Source: Aspidapion aeneum (lineage: Eukaryota > Arthropoda > Insecta > Coleoptera > Brentidae). From it: a stretch of DNA of 64,000 nucleotides. Shown piece by piece: positions 24,514 through 34,100 of this stretch. The stretch covers positions 83,980,674-84,044,673 of the forward strand of contig OY755039.1 in assembly GCA_963576565.1 (NCBI GenBank). Direction: 5' to 3'. Below the pieces are notes generated by a model. It saw only the letters and a program-made list of their open reading frames with translations, ran no database searches and was not told the origin of the DNA. The translations under genes were made by a program, and so were the position numbers. Numbering within the stretch: position 1 is the first letter of the stretch; the number at the start of each line of letters is the position of its first letter.

Positions 24514-24895
24514 TTGAAGGAAAATCTCTGGGTTTCGGTCAAACAACTTATTGGTAATTAGTTAGCTCTTTAACAACGCCAAGCTTTTGGAACTGTTTTG
24601 TTCCTTCTTCAGGGCTAAAATATTGTATATGTTTGGAATGTTTAAACCATTAACAAATTAATAGAATTTGTATCTAATTAAAATGGAAATAAATGGTTAC
24701 ATACCATGCTGTGAGCTTATGGTAGTTGTTGATTTTCATTGTTTAAATTTTGTGATTTCTTTGTTTTGTCTGTTTCTTTTTTTTTTAATTTAACCTTGCA
24801 AACATATACAATATTTTAGCCCTGAAGAAGTGCCGAAAGCTTAGAGTTGACTAATTAAATAAGTTGTTTGACCGAAACCCAGCTATTTTCCTTCA
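24514..24895. repeat. Fold-back repeat with CTGAAGA...GAAA arms
   Basis: Left arm 24514-24638 and right arm 24798-24895 are reverse complements, sharing GGGTTTCGGTCAAACAACTT and CAGGGCTAAAATATTGTATA. Each arm contains CCCTTGAAG- or CCTGAAGAAG-type text followed by GCCGAAAGC. This is the same layout (CTGA.GA, short stem, CGAAA) as the stem-loops of the Penelope-like tails, so the arms may derive from a PLE end. Confidence 0.65.
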
Positions 24896-25667
24896 GATAT
24901 CTTTCTTTTATTTATTTTTAATCTTCTCACCTAAGATTTCTCGAAACCATAAAATTAAATACCTTTCATGAGATATAAATCACTTTCATCAACAATATGA
25001 GTCGTATGGCACTTTTTTTAAAGGTTTAATTCTCTAAATAATTTTCTAAAAAATGTTAAGATTGGTTCATTGAAAAAAAAACCTCTTATTTAACAATATA
25101 ACGTACACAAAACATACAAGTGATCTGTTAATAATTGTGAGTGTGTGTTGTTAACCTTTTATTTTATAACATCTTGCAAAAATATTTAGGGAATTAAAAA
25201 ACCTATTGCCATATTGCATTCTAAGATATAAAAAAATTTAACCAATTCTTACATAAACTAACTGATGTGTCTTATTTTTTTTCCAAAAAATGTATGCTTT
25301 CGAGAAATCTTGGATGGAAAGTTTTAAAATAAACACCCTTTATGTTTGTGGCTTTCATGCAGCGCACTGACTATCCCAAAATCTCAAAAAAATTAAATTA
25401 ATAAAATAGCAAATTTCGCGTTTTTTATGTCATTTTGGAGGGTAGTTTTATTTTTACTTGCTTATATTTGGAACGCCCAAATTCCTGGTAAAACTTTTGA
25501 CAAAATACTTGTGGCAAATTTTAATATATTGATCCTAAATTTTTATAACTTATACCCGAAAATAATATAAAAAACGTTTTTGCACTTCAGTGACTAAAAA
25601 CGTATTTTACTCCTCCATTTCAGGGACTAAAATAGTACTTTTTATCCCAGAATTTTAGTCCCGGGGA
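24896..25667. other. Unassigned sequence left of the PLE array
   Basis: I see no gene. At 25600-25670 there are two GGGACTAAAAT words in inverted order around TACTTTTTATCCC, similar in wording to the centre of the fold-back at 33150-33400. Confidence 0.4.
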
Positions 25668-25680
25668 GTTTTTATTCAAG

Positions 25681-25692
25681 GAAATGAATGTT
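25681..25692. repeat. Left target duplication of the PLE array
   Basis: GAAATGAATGTT directly left of the array; identical to 32980-32991. Confidence 0.8.
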
Positions 25693-25768
25693 CTTTGTTT
25701 GAAACTCGTAGACAATGATTGTGTAGAAATAAAATTTCGGACTTCCATTGTCTTTATTTATTTTAAAA

Positions 25769-25812
25769 CACGACGTTTCGGTTAGTAAGTATCTCTAACC
25801 GTTATCAAGTGT
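25769..25812 (-). ncRNA. Stem-loop in tail of PLE unit A (hammerhead-like)
   Basis: On the minus strand: CTTGATAA, then a 7-bp stem CGGTTAG/CTAACCG closing a 9-base loop, then AAACGTCG. The layout CTGANGA - stem II - GAAAC is that of a hammerhead ribozyme core, and PLEs are known to carry such motifs. Here the first box reads TTGATAA, with two changes at positions normally essential, so activity is doubtful. Confidence 0.45.
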
Positions 25813-25843
25813 AAACTAAACAATCTAGTCTCTAGGTTACTAC

Positions 25844-28292
25844 TTATACTACTTGGTGTGCAGTCAGGTGTGACGGCCTGCCCCCTTTTTTAATCCAAAG
25901 AAGCCTGTTTTCCTTAAGGAGTGGTTTCCATATGTTTGGTATGTCCGTGCTTGGTTGACTGAAAACTTCTTTATTCTGCATTATATACACAGCTTCAATA
26001 AACTTTCGTTTTCGCCAATGCGACTCCTTATGTAAAACTTTAGCTTCTGACCACTGAATCCTGTGATCATTTGACCATGCATGATCTGCTAAACCGGATT
26101 TTTCAATATCCCCTAATTGGGTACTTTTTAGATGTTCATTTACTCTAACCTGAAGAGGGCGTTTCGTTTCACCTACATATGATTTACCACACTCACACGG
26201 GATTTGGTAAATACATTCCTTATTATTTGAGGGATTGTCTGGTTTTGTTTTAGTTACAAAACTTCTTATCGTATTTCCCGAAGAAAATACTGTTTTTATA
26301 TTATAGTGTTTAGCTATTCGTCTTATGTTTTCTGATATCCCTTGAACATATGGAATGTTAATAACACCTAACGGATTATTATTTTGAGAATTTGGTACAT
26401 TTAGTTTGTTTTTAATTTTAAATATCGTTGAGTTTATTAATTTCTCGGAATAACCATTCTGTTGTAAGTCCGTTTTAATGTTGTTAATTTCTGTGGTTAA
26501 TTCTTCATTATTACTACAAATATTTACGGCTCTTAAATACAAACTTCTTATAACTCCTTGTTTTGTTGCAACAGAATGATTAGACTTAAAATTTAGGTAC
26601 TGTCCCGTGTGTGTAGGTTTCCTATATACAGTGGTTTGAATGTTTCTGTCTAATCGTTTGAGAAGAACATCCAAAAAAGGTAAGGCCGAATCTTTTTCAA
26701 TTTCCATGGTGCACTTGATTGTTGGTCGAATACCGTTTAAATGGTGTAGAAAATTTTGTAGTTCGTCATCATTTTCCGACCATATAATAAATGTGTCATC
26801 CATGTATCGTAGCCATAGTTTTGGTTTGACTCTTGCTGTGTTGATCGCATGGCCCTCCAACCACTCCATGTAGATGTTTGCTACCACTGGCGAAAGAGAT
26901 GAACCTATTGGGAGTCCATCATTTTGCGCGTAAAACTTATCTTTCACTTGAAAGTAAGAGTTACGGAGACAGAGCTCCAAAAGATCCATCACCCCCTCCA
27001 CCGATAGCGTTGTTCTCTCGTGAAGTGTATCATCAGTTTGTAATTTGTTTTTAATGATACTGAGTGACTCATTTATTGGCACGTTGGTGTAGAGACTTTC
27101 TACATCAAAACTTACAAATCTATCGCCGGGATCTAATTCGATACCTTTTAAAACCTCCACAAAATGTTCCGAGTTTTTGACAAAAGATTCGGACTTACCC
27201 TGTAGTGGTTGAATTATGTCCAACAAAAACCTCGACAAAGTGCTGGTCGGTGAGTCCCTGGAGCTGGTAATTGGTCGCAGTGGTATATCCTTCTTATGGA
27301 TCTTTGGTAATCCATAAAAATGTGGTGCCTTACTGTGGTGTGGAGTCAGGCGGGATCTAGCAGCGTCCGGGATATTTTCAGCATACTTCTTCAAAGTCCT
27401 GTAGATGCGTCCTTCTATGGTGGTGGTTGGGTCTTTGGGTAGCTGCTTGTAGTCTCCTTTCTCCAGAACTTCTTGGATCTTTTTGTCGTACGTCTCGACA
27501 TCCATGATCACCGTTGCGTTTCCTTTGTCGGCCGGTAGATTCTTGATTGATTTGTCAGCCTTCAGGTTCTTGATTGCCCGTTGTTCTTGACTGGTGATGT
27601 TTGTCTTTTGTTGCTTCTTTCTGTCCAACGTTGTTCTTACTTTATGGCGAAACTCATCAGCTTCGGGTTGAGGTAGACTAACGGTCTCTATTGCCGCAAT
27701 AATTTCCAGTGTCGGTGTCTGTGCCGGTGCAATGGCGAACTTAAGTCCCTTACTGAGTACCAATTCTTCGTTGGTGCTCAGAGTCCTTTTGGAGATGTTC
27801 ACTATAGTGCTTGGTGTTGTTGAGTCTGTTCTATCTTGAGTACGTGTCTGTAGTTTCTTAAGTTTTTCTCGGTGAGTTGATCGTATCTTCTGTCGTTCTC
27901 TGTTGCCCATACTGTCAATTTTACTCATTATCGGTTCGTAGTGTGTGTCGTCTAATTTCCTCAAATCGCTCCTCCATGTCGGCGTTGAAGTTGGCTTTTC
28001 TCCATCGATGGTAACTGATTTGGGATCGGATTAGTGCTTGGCTGGTCCTCTCTAAGATCTTCTTCGTTCTCACTCCCGGAAAGTTGGCTTTTAGGCGGAA
28101 ACCAACCGGAATGACACCACTGTCGCGCGCCTCGCACAAGAATGAAATGTGTTCTTCTTCCTTTATCACTTTAAGTTTGGTCTTCTCGTAGCCTCTGAAT
28201 AGATTGTTGATTCCGGGTCCGTACCGTTCTTCAACTCTTTGTTTGAAACTCGTAGACAATGATTGTGTAGAAATAACATTTCGGACTTCCAT
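25844..28292 (-). pseudogene. PLE unit A: reverse transcriptase with GIY-YIG endonuclease, frameshifted
   Basis: Two frames (28292-27921 and 27964-25844) cover the protein of unit C. Near 27950, relative to unit C (positions about 30808-30818), 11 bases are missing, which shifts the frame after residue about 117. Downstream, the frame is open for 706 codons: PADKGNATVIMD box, SKAPHFYGLPKIHK, SFDVESLYTNVPI, the active site YMDD (26795-26806), and a C-terminal GIY-YIG domain (CECGKSYVGE). Unit A retains a 19-residue linker segment between reverse transcriptase and GIY-YIG (positions about 26335-26400) that is missing in C. PLE proteins reverse-transcribe their RNA at a nick made by the endonuclease. 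This copy is likely dead through the one deletion. Confidence 0.9.
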
Positions 28293-28312
28293 TGTCTTTA
28301 TTTATTTTAAAA

Positions 28313-28356
28313 CACGACGTTTCGGTTAGCAAGTATCTCTAACCGTTATCAAGTGT
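28313..28356 (-). ncRNA. Stem-loop in tail of PLE unit B (hammerhead-like)
   Basis: Same stem-loop as in unit A with one loop change (GCAAGTATC where A has GTAAGTATC on the plus strand). The stem CGGTTAG/CTAACCG is preserved, although here the closing base reads C in place of A next to it. Confidence 0.45.
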
Positions 28357-28387
28357 AAACTAAACAATCTAGTCTCTAGGCTACTAC

Positions 28388-30010
28388 TTATACTACTTGG
28401 TGTGCAGTCAGGTGTGACGGCCCGCCCCCTTTTTTAATCCAAAGACGCCTGTTTTCCTTAAGGAGTGGTTTCCATATGTTTGGTATGTCCGTGCTTGGTT
28501 GACTGAAAACTTCTTTATTCTGCATTATATACACAGCTTCAATAAACTTTCGTTTTCGCCAATGCGACTCCTTATGTAAAACTTTAGCTTCTGACCACTG
28601 AATCCTGTGATCATTTGACCATGCATGATCTGCTAAACCGGATTTTTCAATATCCCCTAATTGGGTACTTTTTAGATGTTCATTTACTCTAACCTGAAGA
28701 GGGCGTTTCGTTTCACCTACATATGATTTACCACACTCACACGGGATTTGGTAAATACATTCCTTATTATTTGAGGGATTGTCTGGTTTTGTTTTAGTTA
28801 CAAAAATTCTTATCGTATTTCCCGAAGAAAATACTGTTTTTATATTATAGTGTTTAGCTATTCGTCTTATGTTTTCTGAAATCCCTTGACCATATATGGA
28901 ATGTTAATAACACCTAACGGATTATTATTTTGAGAATTTGGTACATTTAGTTTGTTTTTAATTTTAAATATCGTTGAGTTTATTAATTTCTCGGAATAAC
29001 CATTCTGTTGTAAGTCCATTTTAATGTTGTTATTTCTGTGGTTAATTCTTCATTATTACTACAAATATTTACGGCTCTTAAATACAAACTTCTTATAACT
29101 CCTTGTTTTGTTGCAACAGAATGATTAGACTTAAAATTTAGGTACTGTCCCGTGTGTGTAGGTTTCCTATATACAGTGGTTTGAATGTTTCTGTCTAATC
29201 GTTTGACAAGAACATCCAAAAAAGGTAGGGCCGAATCTTTTTCAATTTCCATGGTGCACTTGATTGTTGGTCGAATACCGTTTAAATGGTGTAGAAAATT
29301 TTGTAGTTTGTCATCATTTTCCGGCCATATAATAAATGTGTCATCCATGTATCGTAGCCATAGTTTTGGTTTGACTCTTGCTGTGTTGATCGCATGGCCC
29401 TCGAACCACTCCATGTAGATGTTTGCTACCACTGGCGAAAGAGATGAACCCATTGGGAGTCCATCATTTTGCGCGTAAAACTTATCTTTCACTTGAAAGT
29501 AAGAGTTACGGAGACAGAGCTCCAAAAGATCCATCACCCCCTCCACCGATAGCGTTGTTCTCTCGTGAAGTGTATCATCAGTTTGTAATTTGTTTTTAAT
29601 GATACTGAGTGACTCATTTATTGGCACGTTGGTGTAGAGACTTTCTACATCAAAACTTACAAATCTATCGCCGGGATCTAATTCGATACCTTTTAAAACC
29701 TCCACAAAATGTTCCGAGTTTTTGACAAAAGATTCGGACTTACCCTGTAGTGGTTGAATTATGTCCAACAAAAACCTCGACAAAGTGCTGGTCGGTGAGT
29801 CCCTGGAGCTGGTAATTGGTCGCAGTGGTATATCCTTCTTATGGATCTTTGGTAATCCATAAAAATGTGGTGCCTTACTGTGGTGTGGAGTCAGGCGGGA
29901 TCTAGCAGCGTCCGGGATATTTTCAGCATACTTCTTCAAAGTCCTGTAGATGCGTCCTTCTATGGTGGTGGTTGGGTCTTCGGGTAGTTGCTTGTAGTCT
30001 CCTTTCTCCA
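28388..30010 (-). pseudogene. PLE unit B: 5'-truncated reverse transcriptase and GIY-YIG
   Basis: The copy starts abruptly at 30010, inside the segment encoding VLEKGDYKQLP, so about the first 280 residues are absent. It is open from 29939 to 28983 with YMDD at about 29336-29347. Two small lesions follow: a one-base loss near 29032 (TTGTTATTTC where A has TTGTTAATTTC) and an insertion near 28890 (CCATATATGG where A has ACATATGG). The GIY-YIG part (28660-28780) is still recognisable. The upstream end is the head-to-head junction with unit C'. Confidence 0.85.
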
Positions 30011-30359
30011 GTGTGGTAAATCATATGTAGGTGAAACGAAACGCCCTCTTCAGGTTAGAGTAAATGAACATCTAAAAAGTACCCAATTAGGGGATATTGA
30101 AAAATCCGGTTTAGCAGATCATGCATGGTCAAATGATCACAGGATTCAGTGGTCAGAAGCTAAAGTTTTACATAAGGAGTCGCATTGGCGAAAACGAAAG
30201 TTTATTGAAGCTGTGTATATAATGCAGAATAAAGAAGTTTTCAGTCAACCAAGCACGGACATACCAAACATATGGAAACCACTCCTTAAGGAAAACAGGC
30301 GTCTTTGGATTAAAAAAGGGGGCGGGCCGTCACACCTGACTGCACACCAAGTAGTATAA
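30011..30359 (+). pseudogene. PLE unit C': GIY-YIG tail fragment
   Basis: A 5'-truncated copy in the opposite direction to unit B. It begins within the GIY-YIG domain (CGKSYVGETKRPLQ) and runs to the family stop at 30357-30359. About 110 residues of the C-terminus are preserved in frame, including RVNEHLKST and the end GPSHLTAHQVV. Only the tail is present, so it cannot encode an enzyme, but its 3' sequence leads straight into unit C. Confidence 0.88.
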
Positions 30360-30390
30360 GTAGTAGCCTAGAGACTAGATTGTTTAGTTT

Positions 30391-30434
30391 ACACTTGATA
30401 ACGGTTAGAGATACTTACTAACCGAAACGTCGTG
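30391..30434 (+). ncRNA. Stem-loop in tail of PLE unit C' (hammerhead-like)
   Basis: CTTGATAACGGTTAG, loop AGATACTTA, CTAACCG, AAACGTCG. It sits about 20 bases upstream of the start codon of unit C, so in a tandem transcript it would be positioned to act on, or mark, the leader of the next unit. Confidence 0.5.
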
Positions 30435-30454
30435 TTTTAAAATAAATAAAGACA

Positions 30455-32860
30455 ATGGAAGTCCGAAATTTTATTTCTACACAATCATTGTCTACGAGTT
30501 TCAAACAAAGAGTTGAAGAACGGTACGGACCCGGAATCAACAATCTATTCAGAGGCTACGAGAAGACCAAACTTAAAGTGATAAAGGAAGAAGAACACAT
30601 TTCATTCTTGTGCGAGGCGCGCGACAGTGGTGTCATTCCGGTTGGTTTCCGCCTAAAAGCCAACTTTCCGGGAGTGAGAACGAAGAAGATCTTAGAGAGG
30701 ACCAGCCAAGCACTAATCCGATCCCAAATCAGTTACCATCGATGGAGAAAAGCCAACTTCAACGCCGACATGGAGGAGCGATTTGAGGAAATTAGACGAC
30801 ACACATGGGAGGAAGACTACGAACCGATAATGAGTAAAATTGACAGTATTGGCAACAGAGAACGACAGAAGATACGATCAAATCACCAAGAAAAACTTAA
30901 GAAACTACAGACACGTACTCAAGATAGAACAGACTCAACAACACCAAGCACTATAGTGAACATCTCCAAAAGGACTCTGAGCACCAACGAAGAATTGGTA
31001 CTCAGTAAGGGACTTAAGTTCGCCATTGCACCGGCACAGACACCGACACTGGAAATTATTGCGGCAATAGAGACCGTTAGTCTACCTCAACCCGAAGCTG
31101 ATGAGTTTCGCCATAAAGTAAGAACAACGTTGGACAGAAAGAAGCAACAAAAGACAAACATCACCAGTCAAGAACAACGGGCAATCAAGAACCTGAAGGC
31201 TGACAAATCAATCAAGAATCTACCGGCCGACAAAGGAAACGCAACGGTGATCATGGATGTCGAGACGTACGACAAAAAGATCCAAGAAGTTCTGGAGAAA
31301 GGAGACTACAAGCAGCTACCCAAAGACCCAACCACCACCATAGAAGGACGCATCTACAGGACTTTGAAGAAGTATGCTGAAAATATCCCGGACGCTGCTA
31401 GATCCCGCCTGACTCCACACCACAGTAAGGCACCACATTTTTATGGATTACCAAAGATCCATAAGAAGGATATACCACTGCGACCAATTACCAGCTCCAG
31501 GGACTCACCGACCAGCACTTTGTCGAGGTTTTTGTTGGACATAATTCAACCACTACAGGGTAAGTCCGAATCTTTTGTCAAAAACTCGGAACATTTTGTG
31601 GAGGTTTTAAAAGGTATCGAATTAGATCCCGGCGATAGATTTGTAAGTTTTGATGTAGAAAGTCTCTACACCAACGTGCCAATAAATGAGTCACTCAGTA
31701 TCATTAAAAACAAATTACAAACTGATGATACACTTCACGAGAGAACAACGCTATCGGTGGAGGGGGTGATGGATCTTTTGGAGCTCTGTCTCCGTAACTC
31801 TTACTTTCAAGTGAAAGATAAGCTTTACGCGCAAAATGATGGACTCCCAATGGGTTCATCTCTTTCGCCAGTGGTAGCAAACATCTACATGGAGTGGTTC
31901 GAGGGCCATGCGATCAACACAGCAAGAGTCAAACCAAAACTATGGCTACGATACATGGATGACACATTTATTATATGGCCGGAAAATGATGACGAACTAC
32001 AAAATTTTCTACACCATTTAAACGGTATTCGACCAACAATCAAGTGCACCATGGAAATTGAAAAAGATTCGGCCTTACCTTTTTTGGATGTTCTTGTCAA
32101 ACGATTAGACAGAAACATTCAAACCACTGTATATAGGAAACCTACACACACGGGACAGTACCTAAATTTTAAGTCTAATCATTCTGTTGCAACAAAACAA
32201 GGAGTTATAAGAAGTTTGTATTTAAGAGCCGTAAATATTTGTAGTAATAATGAAGAATTAACCACAGAAATTAACAACATTAAAAAGGACTTACAACAGA
32301 ATGGTTATTCCGAGAAATTAATAAACTCAACGATATTTAAAATTAAAAACAAACTAAATGTACCAACTTCAGAAAACATAAGACGAATAGCTAAACACTA
32401 TAATATAAAAACAGTATTTTCTTCGGGAAATACGATAAGAAGTTTTGTAACTAAAACAAAACCAGACAATCCCTCAAATAATAAGGAATGTATTTACCAA
32501 ATCCCGTGTGAGTGTGGTAAATCATATGTAGGTGAAACGAAACGCCCTCTTCAGGTTAGAGTAAATGAACATCTAAAAAGTACCCAATTAGGGGATATTG
32601 AAAAATCCGGTTTAGCAGATCATGCATGGTCAAATGATCACAGGATTCAGTGGTCAGAAGCTAAAGTTTTACATAAGGAGTCGCATTGGCGAAAACGAAA
32701 GTTTATTGAAGCTGTGTATATAATGCAGAATAAAGAAGTTTTCAGTCAACCAAGCACGGACATACCAAACATATGGAAACCACTCCTTAAGGAAAACAGG
32801 CGTCTTTGGATTAAAAAAGGGGGCGGGCCGTCACACCTGACTGCACACCAAGTAGTATAA
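30455..32860 (+). CDS. Penelope-like reverse transcriptase with GIY-YIG endonuclease (unit C)
   Basis: An uninterrupted 801-residue frame, the only intact one of the array. Residues about 250-262 hold the PADKGNATVIMD box. SKAPHFYGLPKIHK lies near 323-336. The reverse transcriptase follows with SFDVESLYTNVPI (about 397-409, first catalytic Asp), GLPMGSSLSPVVANIYME (about 463-480) and YMDD at 500-503 (31952-31963). The GIY-YIG endonuclease runs from about residue 678 (IYQIPCECGKSYVG) with R and EH further on. The N-terminal 200 residues are basic and helical-looking. Compared with unit A, 18 residues of the linker between the two domains are missing in frame (near 32364). The first about 20 codons lie within the tail repeat of unit C', so the start codon may come from the previous copy. 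Whether the product is active is unknown. Confidence 0.92.
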   Translation: MEVRNFISTQSLSTSFKQRVEERYGPGINNLFRGYEKTKLKVIKEEEHISFLCEARDSGVIPVGFRLKANFPGVRTKKILERTSQALIRSQISYHRWRKANFNADMEERFEEIRRHTWEEDYEPIMSKIDSIGNRERQKIRSNHQEKLKKLQTRTQDRTDSTTPSTIVNISKRTLSTNEELVLSKGLKFAIAPAQTPTLEIIAAIETVSLPQPEADEFRHKVRTTLDRKKQQKTNITSQEQRAIKNLKADKSIKNLPADKGNATVIMDVETYDKKIQEVLEKGDYKQLPKDPTTTIEGRIYRTLKKYAENIPDAARSRLTPHHSKAPHFYGLPKIHKKDIPLRPITSSRDSPTSTLSRFLLDIIQPLQGKSESFVKNSEHFVEVLKGIELDPGDRFVSFDVESLYTNVPINESLSIIKNKLQTDDTLHERTTLSVEGVMDLLELCLRNSYFQVKDKLYAQNDGLPMGSSLSPVVANIYMEWFEGHAINTARVKPKLWLRYMDDTFIIWPENDDELQNFLHHLNGIRPTIKCTMEIEKDSALPFLDVLVKRLDRNIQTTVYRKPTHTGQYLNFKSNHSVATKQGVIRSLYLRAVNICSNNEELTTEINNIKKDLQQNGYSEKLINSTIFKIKNKLNVPTSENIRRIAKHYNIKTVFSSGNTIRSFVTKTKPDNPSNNKECIYQIPCECGKSYVGETKRPLQVRVNEHLKSTQLGDIEKSGLADHAWSNDHRIQWSEAKVLHKESHWRKRKFIEAVYIMQNKEVFSQPSTDIPNIWKPLLKENRRLWIKKGGGPSHLTAHQVV

Positions 32861-32892
32861 GTAGTAGCCTAGAGACTAGATTGTTTAGTTTA

Positions 32893-32936
32893 CACTTGAT
32901 AACGGTTAGAGATACTTACTAACCGAAACGTCGTGT
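32893..32936 (+). ncRNA. Stem-loop in tail of PLE unit C (hammerhead-like)
   Basis: Identical to the one in unit C': CTTGATAA, stem CGGTTAG/CTAACCG, AAACGTCG. The tail ends at 32979, about 43 bases after the motif. Confidence 0.45.
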
Positions 32937-32979
32937 TTTAAAATAAATAAAGACAATGGAAGTCCGAAATTTTATTTCT

Positions 32980-32991
32980 GAAATGAATGTT
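32980..32991. repeat. Right target duplication of the PLE array
   Basis: GAAATGAATGTT, a perfect copy of 25681-25692. Confidence 0.8.
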
Positions 32992-33546
32992 TTTATTCTT
33001 GGTAAAAAGTGGAATTTTTCTAAAAGCAAGAAAGTGGGAGACATTGTTTTCTTGCATAAATGCAATACTTCTCTTCGATTAAATTATGATTTTACAGATA
33101 ATTTTCTTCAATTAAGATTTTTAATTTTCTTGAAATAGTACATTATATACCTAGGGACTAAAGTGGTGCTTTTTATCATGAGGCAAAAGATTGTAGCCTG
33201 ACCAAAAAGAAAGGGCTACAGTTTGCTGAGGGATAAAACGGCACTTTAATCACATGATATATGTATATGTAATTAAAGTGCCTTTTTATTCCTCAGCAAA
33301 TTGTAGCCCTTCCTTTTCGGTCAAGCTACAATCTTTTGCCTCATGATAAAAAGCACCACTGTAGGCCCTAGGTATATAATGTACTATTTCAAAAAAACTA
33401 AAAATCTTAATTGAAGAAAATTATCTGTAAAATCATAATTTAATCGAAGAGAAGTATTGCATTTATGCAAGAAAGCAATGTCTTCCACTTTCTTGCTTTA
33501 AGAAAAATTCCACTTTTTACCAAGAATAAAAACATTTATTTTCTTG

Positions 33547-34100
33547 AATAGAAAACATTCATTTTCTCAATTCGAGATCAAGAATAGTATATTTTCTTGT
33601 TTGAAGAAAATAATTGTTTTGAAATAAAAAAATTCAATGAAATAATTTTTACAATCAAGACTTTTATTTTCTTAAATAAAAAAATTCATTTTCTTAATTC
33701 GAGAGCATGAATAGTATATTTTCTTGGTTAAAGAAACTTATTGCTTTTAAACAAAAATAAGATTGTTTTGAAATTAATAAAATAATTTTTACAAACAAGA
33801 TCTTCATTTTCTTAAATCAAAATATCTATTTCTTTTAACTTGAAAAGTTTAATGACTTCGCGAAAGACAATAAAGTTATCTTGATGCAAGCCATTCTTTT
33901 TCTAGAATTAATCCAATATGATTTTCTTAAAGTGAAACTAATGTATTTTATAATGAGAAATTGTTTGCCTTCATTCAATGTTATATTCCAAGAAAAAAAT
34001 ATTTTATTTTAAAGCAGATATTGCTTTGGTGCATAGGAAAGCATTTTTTGTTTTGATCCAATGCAATTTGACTTGATTTGAAACAATTTTTTTTTCTGTG
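33547..34100. repeat. Degenerate tandem AT-rich repeat ending TTTTTTCTGTG
   Basis: Two units of about 130-150 bases (about 33538-33665 and 33666-33815) share CATTTTCT.AATTCGAGA, AATAGTATATTTTCTTG and AATAATTTTTACAA. The stretch ends TTTTTTTTTCTGTGTGG near 34098, the complement of the CACAGAAAAAAAA found at 21738, which suggests a repeat family with these ends. Confidence 0.5.

Larger units (their letters stand above)
25693..32979. mobile_element. Penelope-like element array, four units
   Basis: 7287 bp made of unit A (minus, full), unit B (minus, 5'-truncated), unit C' (plus, 5'-truncated) and unit C (plus, full). The full period measured start codon to next-copy start codon is 2544 in A and 2501 in C. 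Adding back an 11-bp deletion in A and a 54-bp deletion in C gives 2555 in both, so that is the monomer length. Units in the same direction share their junction: the tail of one copy runs directly into the body of the next, as in the pLTR tandem arrangement of PLEs. The outer edges are bounded by one 12-bp direct repeat, GAAATGAATGTT. The tail of A extends about 40 bases further than that of C. Confidence 0.9.
25668..33546. repeat. Fold-back element split by the PLE array
   Basis: The arms read outward from a centre near 33260. The left arm, 32980-33250, pairs with 33270-33546 (shared: GATTGTAGC, TTTATCATGAGGCAAAAGA, AAGAATAAAAACATT and their complements). The end of the left arm continues on the far side of the Penelope array at 25668-25692 (TTTTTATTCAAGGAAATGAA, paired with the right end CTTGAATAGAAAA). 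So the fold-back, about 590 bases long, was there first and the array landed in its arm. Confidence 0.7.
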
